NCBI GenBank assembly: GCA_902800045.1
Contig: CADCCZ010000001.1
Span: forward strand, 62,001 to 126,000
Direction: 5' to 3'
Source: an uncultured Bacteroidia bacterium
Lineage (GTDB): Bacteria > Bacteroidota > Bacteroidia > Bacteroidales > ML635J-15
Length of the DNA: 64,000 nucleotides
The translations under genes and the position numbers were made by a program. Positions within the stretch are counted from its first letter, which is position 1. Every line of letters starts with the position of its first letter. Of the stretch, positions 37,012-43,773 are shown in pieces. Under the pieces are notes generated by a model that made no database searches, was not told the origin of the DNA, and saw only the letters and a list, made by a program, of their open reading frames with translations.

Positions 37012-37134
37012 AAACGACAAGAAACGACTAATAAACGAAAGTAAACGTTTAAAAACCGACTCGTATTTTCAAATCACCCGACTTTTGCAGCGGATTTCAA
37101 AACGAAGTCCGAACAAAATGTTTAACGTTTAAAA
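37012..37134 (+). promoter_or_regulatory. Helically phased AAACG repeats and AACGTTTAAAA motifs upstream of ssb-1
   Basis: AAACG occurs at 37012, 37022, 37033 and 37043, spaced 10, 11 and 10 bp. TAAACGTTTAAAA (37042) and TTTAACGTTTAAAA (37121) share AACGTTTAAAA. The pattern suggests a protein-binding or bending site in this 152-bp gap. No exact -7 box was found. Confidence 0.4.
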
Positions 37135-37143
37135 TTTACGATT

Positions 37144-37509
37144 ATGAATTTAAGAAATCGCGTACAACTGATTGGAAATCTTGGTTCGGAACCACAGATT
37201 AGGGAATTTGAAAATGGTAGGAAACTCGCACGCTTCTCGCTCGCAACTACCGATGTTTATAAAAAAGAAGGTAAATATGTGCGTGACACGCAGTGGCACA
37301 GCGTTACAGCTTGGAACCGCATTGCAGAAGTCCTGCAGGACCGCGAGGTATCCACAGGTAGTGAAGTTATTGTAATAGGTAGTGTGGTAAGCACAAAGTT
37401 TACCGATCGCGAAGGCCGCGAACGCAAGGTTTCGGAGATTGTTGCCGACAGTATTATGGTAAGGCACATCAAACGTGCCGGTTCGAAGGTGGAGAAAAAT
37501 ATCGCGTAG
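37144..37509 (+). CDS. ssb: Single-stranded DNA-binding protein paralogue 1 (no acidic tip)
   Basis: 121 residues with a full OB fold: NRVQLIGNLGSEPQIREFENGRKLARFSLATTD, DTQWHSVTAWNRIAEVL, GSEVIVIGSVVSTKFTDREG. It binds ssDNA by family inference. It ends AGSKVEKNIA and lacks the Gly/Pro-rich linker and acidic DDDIPF-type tip that housekeeping SSBs use to recruit partners. One of three such paralogues in 2.5 kb. Confidence 0.88.
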   Translation: MNLRNRVQLIGNLGSEPQIREFENGRKLARFSLATTDVYKKEGKYVRDTQWHSVTAWNRIAEVLQDREVSTGSEVIVIGSVVSTKFTDREGRERKVSEIVADSIMVRHIKRAGSKVEKNIA

Positions 37510-37535
37510 GTTGTTGATGTAATTGATAGGTGGAA

Positions 37536-38294
37536 ATGTTGGCACCCAATGGAAAAATATCGAATCTTAGTAACGAGCAATGGCGAATTGTTAGGTCTGT
37601 AGAATTCAAGAAGAATTTTGGCGACTGGGAAATCGTAGCACGGGTAGAAGCAATATGGAATCTTTCTCCTGTAGAAATTGAGATTAGGAACCATTCAAAA
37701 GAGAACCTTTTCAAAATTTTTAAGATGTTGCCTGAAGTAAAGAAGGACGATGAAACAATCGTATTCTTCCGTTCTGCATTTAAGAAAACATACAAGGAAA
37801 ATGGACTTTTTGCTGTTCTTGTACCACAGTTGAACATTGTTTTGGAAAAATCTGTATTTCTGTTTTCAAGTCCAGACTCGTTAGCTGGGATTATAAGGCC
37901 TGATGGAACAATTCATAAGCCACACCCAAACATTATTGAGTACAGAAATTATATTGGAAAGGCAAAAGTTGGAGAATGCATCTACTTCGTTAACTTTACT
38001 GTTGCTAAGCAAAAAGAGCAATGTGGCACACATTCATTTTTTGTGACCAATATTGCTCTTTATGAACCATATAGGTTTGTCGCTACCGATAACTACTCGG
38101 ACGAGAGTGACCGTAAATGGTTCCCTTTGGAAGAAAATACTTCGGCATCAATATGTGCAAAGTCGGTTTTCAACCGAAAGGTTGATACAAAGTTATTGGA
38201 TTTTTTTGATATGGCAAAAGAAAATTCTGAAAAAGTCAAAGGCAAAGTTGACTGTAATGGAGAACCACTTCCACAATATATAACAAGAAATTAA
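37536..38294 (+). CDS. Unknown protein with phage polyvalent-protein N-terminal motif
   Basis: 252 residues from ATG 37536 (GTG 37530 possible). The N-terminus NGKISNLSNEQWRIVRSVEFKKNFGDWE resembles the L-x-x-E-Q-x-x-x-V-R-x-x-x-F-K-x-x-F-G-D-W-E motif of phage and conjugative-element polyvalent proteins. The middle (GECIYFVNFTVAKQKEQCGTHSFFVTNIALYEP) is reminiscent of BECR-fold phage nucleases, but this is by eye only. It lies between ssb-1 and ssb-2 in the same direction. Confidence 0.5.
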   Translation: MLAPNGKISNLSNEQWRIVRSVEFKKNFGDWEIVARVEAIWNLSPVEIEIRNHSKENLFKIFKMLPEVKKDDETIVFFRSAFKKTYKENGLFAVLVPQLNIVLEKSVFLFSSPDSLAGIIRPDGTIHKPHPNIIEYRNYIGKAKVGECIYFVNFTVAKQKEQCGTHSFFVTNIALYEPYRFVATDNYSDESDRKWFPLEENTSASICAKSVFNRKVDTKLLDFFDMAKENSEKVKGKVDCNGEPLPQYITRN

Positions 38295-38320
38295 ATTATT
38301 AACTGACAAAAATTTAAAGA
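38293..38320 (+). repeat. Conserved leader upstream of ssb-2 (copy 1)
   Basis: AAATTATTAACTGACAAAAA then TTTAAAGA, ending 1 bp before the ATG. Nearly identical to 39238-39265 before ssb-3, so the leader was duplicated with the gene or is under selection as a translation or regulatory site. Confidence 0.7.
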
Positions 38321-38321
38321 C

Positions 38322-38663
38322 ATGGAAATTAGAAATTTTGTAATGTTGGTCGGCAATATGGGCGCTGACCCAAAGGTAAACGAGACAAGAAATGGAAAGG
38401 TTGCAAGGTTTTCGCTGGCAACTTCCGAGAATTATTATGAAAACGGCAAGCCGGCAAGTCGTACAGAGTGGCACAACATTGTTGTTTGGGGAGCAAATGC
38501 CGATAAGGTGTCGGAGCGGTGCACAAAAGGAACGCATGTTACCATCGTTGGCAGGTTGACTTCGCGCAGTTACGAGGATGCGAACAATATTAAGCGATAT
38601 ATAACGGAAGTGGTTGCTAATGAGGTTATTTGTGAATCGTCGTTAAAGGAAAAAGCAGAATAG
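38322..38663 (+). CDS. ssb: Single-stranded DNA-binding protein paralogue 2 (no acidic tip)
   Basis: 113 residues, complete OB fold (NFVMLVGNMGADPKVNETRNGKVARFSLATSENYYENGK, TEWHNIVVWGANADKV, GTHVTIVGRLTSRSYED). Ends CESSLKEKAE, so it has no acidic SSB tip. Preceded by the conserved leader shared with ssb-3. The next gene starts 26 bp downstream. Confidence 0.88.
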   Translation: MEIRNFVMLVGNMGADPKVNETRNGKVARFSLATSENYYENGKPASRTEWHNIVVWGANADKVSERCTKGTHVTIVGRLTSRSYEDANNIKRYITEVVANEVICESSLKEKAE

Positions 38664-38689
38664 TTGCATCGCTAATTATCCATTGCAAT

Positions 38690-39100
38690 ATGGCACTCAT
38701 CGACGATAGGATAGCGCAGTTTCGTGCAGAGGTTGGCGATAGGGAACTAACCGAAGAGCAGAATAGGGTTTATGAAACTTTTTGTCGGACAAAAGGAAAA
38801 CTAAAACGAATCTGCACTACTGATAATAATGGTGAACTGGTTACAATAATGTTTCCCTCCGACGATGAGAATGAAGGCACACAGCATGTTTTACTCAAGC
38901 ATTATAAGACAAATCGTGGAACTGTTACTGCTTTGGAAATTCTAAATTTGATGGATGTAGTACGCAGTGGTTGTAAGGAATCTGATGAAAATCATATTAT
39001 TTATAGTATGGAAAAGTTTCGGGGTAAAATAAAATTTACGATAGCAGTAAAGGTCGTCAGGAAAGGAAATATTTTTAAATCGTTTTATTCCAATAGATAG
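38690..39100 (+). CDS. Unknown protein, BECR-nuclease-like candidate
   Basis: 136 residues. N-terminus is helical and charged; the C-terminal half HVLLKHYKTNRGTVTALEILNLMDVVRSG...IKFTIAVKVVRKGNIFKSFYSNR follows the order His-containing helix, T-x-x-E-I helix, strand pairs and a final SFYSN seen in Barnase/EndoU/Colicin/RelE-like phage nucleases. Family assignment is inferred from that pattern alone. It follows ssb-2 in the same direction, and RNA B lies just downstream on the other strand. Confidence 0.5.
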   Translation: MALIDDRIAQFRAEVGDRELTEEQNRVYETFCRTKGKLKRICTTDNNGELVTIMFPSDDENEGTQHVLLKHYKTNRGTVTALEILNLMDVVRSGCKESDENHIIYSMEKFRGKIKFTIAVKVVRKGNIFKSFYSNR

Positions 39101-39219
39101 AAAAAAATGTTTCACTCAGCCTGTTTGGTCCCCCAACATAGGAGGCTTCCACGCATCATTCCGAGACAAATGCCGGCTTCCCGAAACGAGTGGCGCGATC
39201 TTGGTGCCAAAGCGAAACA
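39101..39219 (-). ncRNA. Candidate structured small RNA B
   Basis: Minus-strand -7 box TACTTTTG (39232-39225). The ~119-nt transcript is closed by a 9-bp helix, UGUUUCGCU (39219-39211) with AGUGAAACA (39116-39108, one G-U pair), directly followed by seven U. Inside: TTTGG/CCAAA, CCAC/GTGG, AGCCT/AGGCT and GCAT/ATGC pairs are possible. Lies between the BECR-like gene and ssb-3. Confidence 0.55.
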
Positions 39220-39237
39220 CAATGCAAAAGTAGTAAT

Positions 39238-39265
39238 AAATTATTAACTGACAAAAAATTAAAGA
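39238..39265 (+). repeat. Conserved leader upstream of ssb-3 (copy 2)
   Basis: AAATTATTAACTGACAAAAA then ATTAAAGA; differs from the ssb-2 leader at about one position. Confidence 0.7.
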
Positions 39266-39267
39266 TT

Positions 39268-39603
39268 ATGAATTTAAAGAATCGTGTACAATTGATTGGA
39301 AATCTTGGTGGTGACCCCAAGTATTATGAATTTCCAAGTGGAACAAAAATGGCTAAGTTATCGGTAGCGACTTCCGATTTCTTCAGAAAAAGTGACCGCG
39401 TTGTTAAGGAAACACAGTGGCACAATGTAATTGCGTGGGGCAATCTTGCCGATATGGTAAAAGAGAAAATAGTTAAGGGCTATGAGGTTGTTGTTGATGG
39501 TTGCCTGAAGCAGAACCGCTATACCGACAAGAACGGAAACGAACAGTGTACATACGAGGTTGTAGCCGATACGATACTATTCAGCAAGCCAGACCGAGCG
39601 TAG
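39268..39603 (+). CDS. ssb: Single-stranded DNA-binding protein paralogue 3 (no acidic tip)
   Basis: 111 residues from ATG 39268; the longer frame from 39190 would run through RNA B's promoter. OB fold: NRVQLIGNLGGDPKYYEFPSGTKMAKLSVATSDFFRKSDR, TQWHNVIAWGNLADMV, GYEVVVDGCLKQNRYTDKNGN. Closest in this window to ssb-1 (shared NRVQLIGNLG). Ends FSKPDRA without acidic tip. A strong plus-strand terminator follows. Confidence 0.88.
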   Translation: MNLKNRVQLIGNLGGDPKYYEFPSGTKMAKLSVATSDFFRKSDRVVKETQWHNVIAWGNLADMVKEKIVKGYEVVVDGCLKQNRYTDKNGNEQCTYEVVADTILFSKPDRA

Positions 39604-39613
39604 TTCCAATTTT

Positions 39614-39645
39614 CGGTGGTCGCCAGATGGCGGCTGCCGATTTTT
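39614..39645 (+). terminator. Rho-independent terminator of ssb-3
   Basis: Twelve-bp stem CGGTGGTCGCCA/TGGCGGCTGCCG (with G-U pairs) and 2-nt loop, then ATTTTT. Confidence 0.75.
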
Positions 39646-39652
39646 CGGATAC

Positions 39653-39757
39653 AAAAAAAGAGCAACAACAATGCAGCTCTTTACATACGAGTGAGTGAAC
39701 AGTCCACCGCTAAGTTTCAGAGGCTTTTTGTATTCCATACCACTGTCACGTATGCAA
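39653..39757 (-). ncRNA. Candidate structured small RNA C1
   Basis: Minus-strand -7 box TAATTTTG (39768-39761). About 105 nt. Long-range helix CATACG (39754-39749) with CGTATG (39689-39684), extended by TGA/TCA with a small bulge, then a separate terminator hairpin AGAGC/GCTCT (39680-39659) and seven U. No supported ORF. Confidence 0.5.
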
Positions 39758-39809
39758 CTGCAAAATTATAAAATATAATTATAATGGAAAAGCAAGATAT
39801 GGAAACAAT

Positions 39810-39912
39810 AAAAAAAGAGGCTGCCTACACACCTCTCAGATCCGTTCGCTCAGACCTATCTATTAGCCACCCTTTTGCACAATTAAGCGAGATGCACGGG
39901 CCTAGGCACAAG
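39810..39912 (-). ncRNA. Candidate structured small RNA C2
   Basis: Near-match -7 element (TATTTTG) at ~39926-39920. About 103 nt. Helix TGCCTA/TAGGCA joins the 5' part to the 3' part; TCGCT/AGCGA pair inside; ends in hairpin AGAGG/CCTCT (39837-39817) and seven U. Divergent from the Pif1 helicase gene. Confidence 0.45.
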
Positions 39913-40008
39913 ACGATGCAAAATAAACAAAATTTTTATGTGTAATAATATTCAAAAAGAATTTAACAAGAAAATGATTGACATCAAAAGTGATTCGATG
40001 AAAAGCAT

Positions 40009-40016
40009 TACTTTTG
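40009..40016 (+). promoter_or_regulatory. -7 promoter element of the Pif1-like helicase gene
   Basis: TACTTTTG, exact TAnnTTTG, 23 bp before ATG 40040. It argues against the longer frame beginning at 39938. Confidence 0.55.
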
Positions 40017-40039
40017 CAGACAAAGGCAAAGCCGACAAT

Positions 40040-42577
40040 ATGGAAGCCATCGACAAAAACATAAAGCTCGCACACGACCTTGTGAAATTCACAAGTAAGT
40101 CGGTGTTTCTCACTGGAAAAGCAGGAACAGGAAAGACAACTTTTCTGCGCAATCTGCCGAACATTACCCGCAAGCGTATGGCAGTTGTCGCACCGACAGG
40201 TGTGGCAGCCCTCAATGCCGGTGGCGTTACAATCCATTCGTTTTTCCAGCTTCCGTTTACACCATACATTCCCGAAGGTGCTGATGTTTCGTTTGTTACA
40301 AAAGATGAAGATGGCAATGCTGTTCGCGAACAATTCCGTATGAGTGGTAACAAGATTAAGCTTCTGCGTTCGCTCGACTTGCTTGTTATCGACGAAATAA
40401 GTATGGTACGTTCTGATTTGCTTGATGCTGTTGATTCTGTGTTGCGACATTACCGCCGTTCATCGTTGCCGTTCGGTGGCGTGCAGTTGCTGATGATTGG
40501 CGACCTTTACCAGCTTACACCAGTAGTCAAGGAGGAGGAATGGCGGATAATAAGCCGATTTTACCGTTCGCCATATTTCTTCGATAGCAATGCATTGAAA
40601 AAAGTCGATTATGTGACCGTCGAACTGACGCACATATTTCGCCAACAGGACGATGTGTTTATTTCGATACTGAACCAGATTCGTACAAACACACTTACAA
40701 GCGAGTCGTTGGCTGTATTGAACAGCCGTGTATCCACAAACACCGCCGCCGACGACGAACAGAATATCCGTCTGACCACTCACAATAACGATGCCAATGG
40801 CATAAACACATCAAAGCTTGATGCTCTCGAAGGTCAGGAATACAATTTTGAGGCTGACATCATCGACAATTTCCCTCCATATATGTATCCTGCCGACGAA
40901 ACACTTACTCTGAAAGTCGGTGCGCAGGTAATGTTCATTAAAAATGATTCGTCGCCCGCAAAGTTGTACTACAACGGCAAAATAGGGAAGATAACCGAGA
41001 TTGACGATACGAAAATAATGGTTCTCTGCAAGGGCGACCTTTCTCCGATAGAGGTAAAAGAGGAAAAATGGGAAAACATCCAGTACGTCGTCAACAATGA
41101 AACAAAAGAGATTGAACAGAATGTGATCGGCGAGTTCATACAGTACCCATTGCGGCTTGCGTGGGCGATAACCGTTCATAAAAGTCAGGGACTTACGTTC
41201 GACCGTGCGATTATTGATGTGCATGCTGCTTTCGCGTTCGGACAGGTTTATGTTGCATTGAGCCGTTGCAAGTCGTTGGAAGGACTGACGTTGAAAACGC
41301 CAATTTCGTCGCAGATGATAAAGTCCGACACCGAAGTGGTAACTTTTTGCGACAATGCCCGGCAGAAGCAACCCGACGAGCAGAGTCTCAACAAATACAT
41401 AGTTTCGTATCAGCGCGATGTATTGCTTAAAATATTCGATTTCAACTCGTTGCAGAGACAGTTGGCGGAAGTGCGCAAGGTGTATATGTCAAACTTCAAT
41501 AGATTTAATCCTGAATATTCGCAACGCTTGATTGATGTCGTGCAGCAGTTTGATTCGCAAATTTTTGATGTTAACAAGAAATTTGTAGTACAGTTGTGGA
41601 AGATATTTTCGGCATCGCCAGATGTGCAACTGAAGGATGATGAGTTTTTGCAGCAGCGGCTATGGAAGGCATCGGAGTATTATTATGGAAAGTTAGCCGA
41701 TATTATTGGCGAGCCGTTTTCGCAAATGTTGCTCGAGTCGGACAACAAGGAAATTGATGAAGAGATGAAGTCGGCGTTGGAGGCTCTTGAGCTTGAATAT
41801 TGCAAGAAACGTAATGTCTTTGAAAAACTGCGAGAGGGATTTTCTACCGAAATGTATCTGAAGATAATTTCGATTACCGAGGACAAGTTTGTGCCAACTT
41901 TCAGCCGCAAGTCACATTCTACATATTCGGTTCCGAAAACGAACAAGGAACTATTCGGTGTCCTTAATGCTTGGCGAAAGTCGGTTGCCGATGAGTTTGA
42001 TATGCCGGTTTACTATGTCTTGCCGCAGAAGTCGTTGGTTGAAATAGTGGATAAATTGCCTCGAAATGCAAAGTCGCTGAGCAAGATAACTGGCATTGGT
42101 GTGAAGAAAGTCGCAGCCTACGGCAATGATATCCTGAATATTATAAACGACTATTGCAAGACAAATGGCATAGATGATGATGCGGTGCCGCCAGAACCTG
42201 AGAAATTGTCGGAGCCAAAAAAGAAAAAGGAAAAGAAACCAAAATCGCCCAAGGTAGACAGCAGCAGAAAGTCTCTAGAAATGTTTAGGCAGGGCATGTC
42301 GGTGGCGGATATTGCAAAAGAACGTTCGCTTGCTATATCAACAATTTTTTCTCATTTGACAAAATTTATAATCACAGGCGAAATCCAGCCCGAGGAACTT
42401 ATTGGCAACAAGGAGAGGTTTGCTGAAGTTATGGATTATTTAGAATCTCATGGCGAATATGAAAGTATGTCACAACTTTTTGCTGATGCAGACGGAAAGT
42501 TTTCGTACGATGAATTAAAGGTGGGTGTGGCGTTTGGGGAGAAAATGCAAGAAGTAGAGCAAGGAAAAACAGAATAA
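40040..42577 (+). CDS. Pif1-family SF1 helicase with HRDC and HTH tail
   Basis: 845 residues from ATG 40040 (39938 is an in-frame alternative but lies upstream of the promoter). Pif1/RecD-like core: Walker A LTGKAGTGKTTFLR, VVAPTGVAALNAGG, Walker B LLVIDEISMV, GDLYQLTPV, TVHKSQGLTFDRAIID and VALSRC. After a helical linker comes an HRDC-like domain (~nt 41960-42160: VYYVLPQKSLVEIVDKLPRN...LSKITGIG) and a RecQ-associated-type HTH (FRQGMSVADIAKERSLAISTIFSHLTKFI). 5'-3' DNA helicase acting in recombination or replication by family inference. Same direction as the SSB genes. Confidence 0.9.
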   Translation: MEAIDKNIKLAHDLVKFTSKSVFLTGKAGTGKTTFLRNLPNITRKRMAVVAPTGVAALNAGGVTIHSFFQLPFTPYIPEGADVSFVTKDEDGNAVREQFRMSGNKIKLLRSLDLLVIDEISMVRSDLLDAVDSVLRHYRRSSLPFGGVQLLMIGDLYQLTPVVKEEEWRIISRFYRSPYFFDSNALKKVDYVTVELTHIFRQQDDVFISILNQIRTNTLTSESLAVLNSRVSTNTAADDEQNIRLTTHNNDANGINTSKLDALEGQEYNFEADIIDNFPPYMYPADETLTLKVGAQVMFIKNDSSPAKLYYNGKIGKITEIDDTKIMVLCKGDLSPIEVKEEKWENIQYVVNNETKEIEQNVIGEFIQYPLRLAWAITVHKSQGLTFDRAIIDVHAAFAFGQVYVALSRCKSLEGLTLKTPISSQMIKSDTEVVTFCDNARQKQPDEQSLNKYIVSYQRDVLLKIFDFNSLQRQLAEVRKVYMSNFNRFNPEYSQRLIDVVQQFDSQIFDVNKKFVVQLWKIFSASPDVQLKDDEFLQQRLWKASEYYYGKLADIIGEPFSQMLLESDNKEIDEEMKSALEALELEYCKKRNVFEKLREGFSTEMYLKIISITEDKFVPTFSRKSHSTYSVPKTNKELFGVLNAWRKSVADEFDMPVYYVLPQKSLVEIVDKLPRNAKSLSKITGIGVKKVAAYGNDILNIINDYCKTNGIDDDAVPPEPEKLSEPKKKKEKKPKSPKVDSSRKSLEMFRQGMSVADIAKERSLAISTIFSHLTKFIITGEIQPEELIGNKERFAEVMDYLESHGEYESMSQLFADADGKFSYDELKVGVAFGEKMQEVEQGKTE

Positions 42578-42664
42578 TCTTAATGTATATACATATTGCG
42601 GAAGAAAAAGGTGAGGATGCGTTCTTGCTTAGAAGTGCCGTATGTATAATCGAACAAATTTATT

Positions 42665-43096
42665 ATGGGTAATCGAAATAAAAACAAAACTAAATTAAAC
42701 AAAGAATATCCTATTGTGGGGAAAATTCTAGTTTCGGCAATCAAGAGTGTTTCTAAGTTCTTTTTTGTTAGATGCGATGCAAGAAATATACGTTGTAAAG
42801 TGCAAAATGCTTTGAGGCATAATAGGCAGCATATTGAAGAAATTGAGGATCAATTAAATAATTTAGGATTGAGAATGGATGATTATGCTAAATATATAGC
42901 ATCAAATTATAATCGTATATGTTTGGGGAATAAGCCGTGTTCTTTAGTGCTTGTTGTAAAAAATGACGGGCTAAACCATATGGCAGCCATATGCTTGACT
43001 TATTACGCGGAAGAGAATTTTTGGATGATAACTTCAACTAGAGCGATAAGGAGCAAAGACCTTGATAAAATGACTATTGTATGGGAACGAAAATAA
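42665..43096 (+). CDS. Hypothetical protein of the accessory island
   Basis: 143 residues. Basic N-terminus (MGNRNKNKTKLNKEYP), a helical middle (IEEIEDQLNNLGLRMDDYAKYI) and a beta-rich C-terminus (CSLVLVVKND...AICLTYYAEENFWMITSTRAIRS). The last part recalls the W-x-[IV]-x-T-x-x strand of BECR-type nucleases, weakly. Base composition is more AT-rich than flanking housekeeping genes. A 29-codon ORF at 42583-42672 with a TATACATA/TATGTATA inverted repeat fills the gap after the helicase. Confidence 0.5.
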   Translation: MGNRNKNKTKLNKEYPIVGKILVSAIKSVSKFFFVRCDARNIRCKVQNALRHNRQHIEEIEDQLNNLGLRMDDYAKYIASNYNRICLGNKPCSLVLVVKNDGLNHMAAICLTYYAEENFWMITSTRAIRSKDLDKMTIVWERK

Positions 43097-43122
43097 AAAA
43101 GAAGTTATTTCTAACTTCTTTT
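43097..43122. terminator. Bidirectional terminator hairpin
   Basis: Stem AAAAGAAGTTA/TAACTTCTTTT with a 4-nt loop; serves the plus-strand gene ending at 43096 and RNA D on minus. Confidence 0.75.
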
Positions 43123-43226
43123 CAAAAGAGTTGCCCGACAACACTCTTTCGATCGCTTGCTCGACCTGTTCATTAACCGCCTCATACACATTAAATTGCA
43201 AGATGTATAGGTTTGGGCAACTGAAC
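43097..43226 (-). ncRNA. Candidate structured small RNA D
   Basis: Minus-strand -7 box TATGTTTG (43238-43231), then AGTTGCCC (43222-43215) pairing with GGGCAACT (43136-43129), then the terminator hairpin at 43122-43097. A minus-strand ORF (43034-43255) overlaps it, but its starts lie upstream of the putative TSS. Weakest of the five candidates. Confidence 0.35.
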
Positions 43227-43302
43227 TTTGCAAACATAACAACTATTCTTGACATAGCAAAAGAATCGTCAAAAAATAATTGTTATGTTGTAGTTTTTTT
43301 CA

Positions 43303-43692
43303 TTAGAACGGCAAATCGTCGTCGGCATTGCTGCCAGCATCTACGAAGTTCGGAACTTCGGTAGGCATTGGTGCTCCAGTTGGGGGAGGAGGTGTCGGCA
43401 TTGCCGAGAAACTGCCGGTCTGGTTTTGTGCTGATTCTACTTTCCATGCACGCAAGTCGGTGTACCAATTATTGTTGTACTCGCGGCTTTCCGGCTCGAA
43501 AAATACATGTATTTCTTCGCCTTCGACAAGCGACGAAAGATTTACCTTGTCGCCCCATACCTGAAAGCATGCTTTCTTGGGGAACTGTCCGCTGGCGTAT
43601 TCGATTACAAATGACTGTTTTTTCCACGTTCCGTTTGCTCCTGTGCCAGTTATGGGTTCTAATACCTTTATCAATTTTCCTGAAATATCCAT
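43303..43692 (-). CDS. DUF3127 OB-fold protein with SSB-like acidic C-terminal tip
   Basis: 129 residues. DUF3127 features: DISGKLIKVLEPITGTGANGTWKKQSFVIEY, CFQVWGDKV, GEEIHVFFEPESREYNNNWYTDLRAWKVE. Then a Pro/Gly-rich linker (MPTPPPPTGAPMPTE) and the tip NADDDLPF, almost identical to the DDDIPF tail with which SSBs recruit replication and repair proteins. An ssDNA-binding or SSB-like role is inferred. It closes the accessory island, facing it. Confidence 0.82.
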   Translation of the reverse strand: MDISGKLIKVLEPITGTGANGTWKKQSFVIEYASGQFPKKACFQVWGDKVNLSSLVEGEEIHVFFEPESREYNNNWYTDLRAWKVESAQNQTGSFSAMPTPPPPTGAPMPTEVPNFVDAGSNADDDLPF

Positions 43693-43773
43693 AGTCTTTA
43701 TATTTTTACACTGCGAAATTACACATATTTATTGGTATCTTTAATTTTTCGTAGCGAATGTTATTAACAATTT

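Noticed and set aside
39190..39267. Longer N-terminus for ssb-3
   Set aside because: It would translate through RNA B's promoter and the conserved leader; ATG 39268 matches the start of ssb-1 and the SSB family.
36120..39912. Integron attC-like sites (structured gaps following small genes)
   Set aside because: A GTTRRRY match occurs at 36222 but no paired RYYYAAC box in the right place, no integrase, and minus-strand promoters plus terminators fit small RNAs better.
39784..39945. 53-codon plus-strand ORF across candidate RNA C2
   Set aside because: Composition is not protein-like and it covers the hairpin/terminator structure on the other strand.
39938..40039. Longer N-terminus for the Pif1-like helicase
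   Set aside because: An exact TAnnTTTG box at 40009-40016 lies within it, and the added residues are not family-like.
43034..43255. 73-codon minus-strand ORF with a plausible protein-like stretch (EAVNEQVEQAIERVLSGNS)
   Set aside because: Its starts lie upstream of the only -7 box, it runs through a terminator hairpin and overlaps the convergent gene; possibly a degraded gene, not supported as a CDS.
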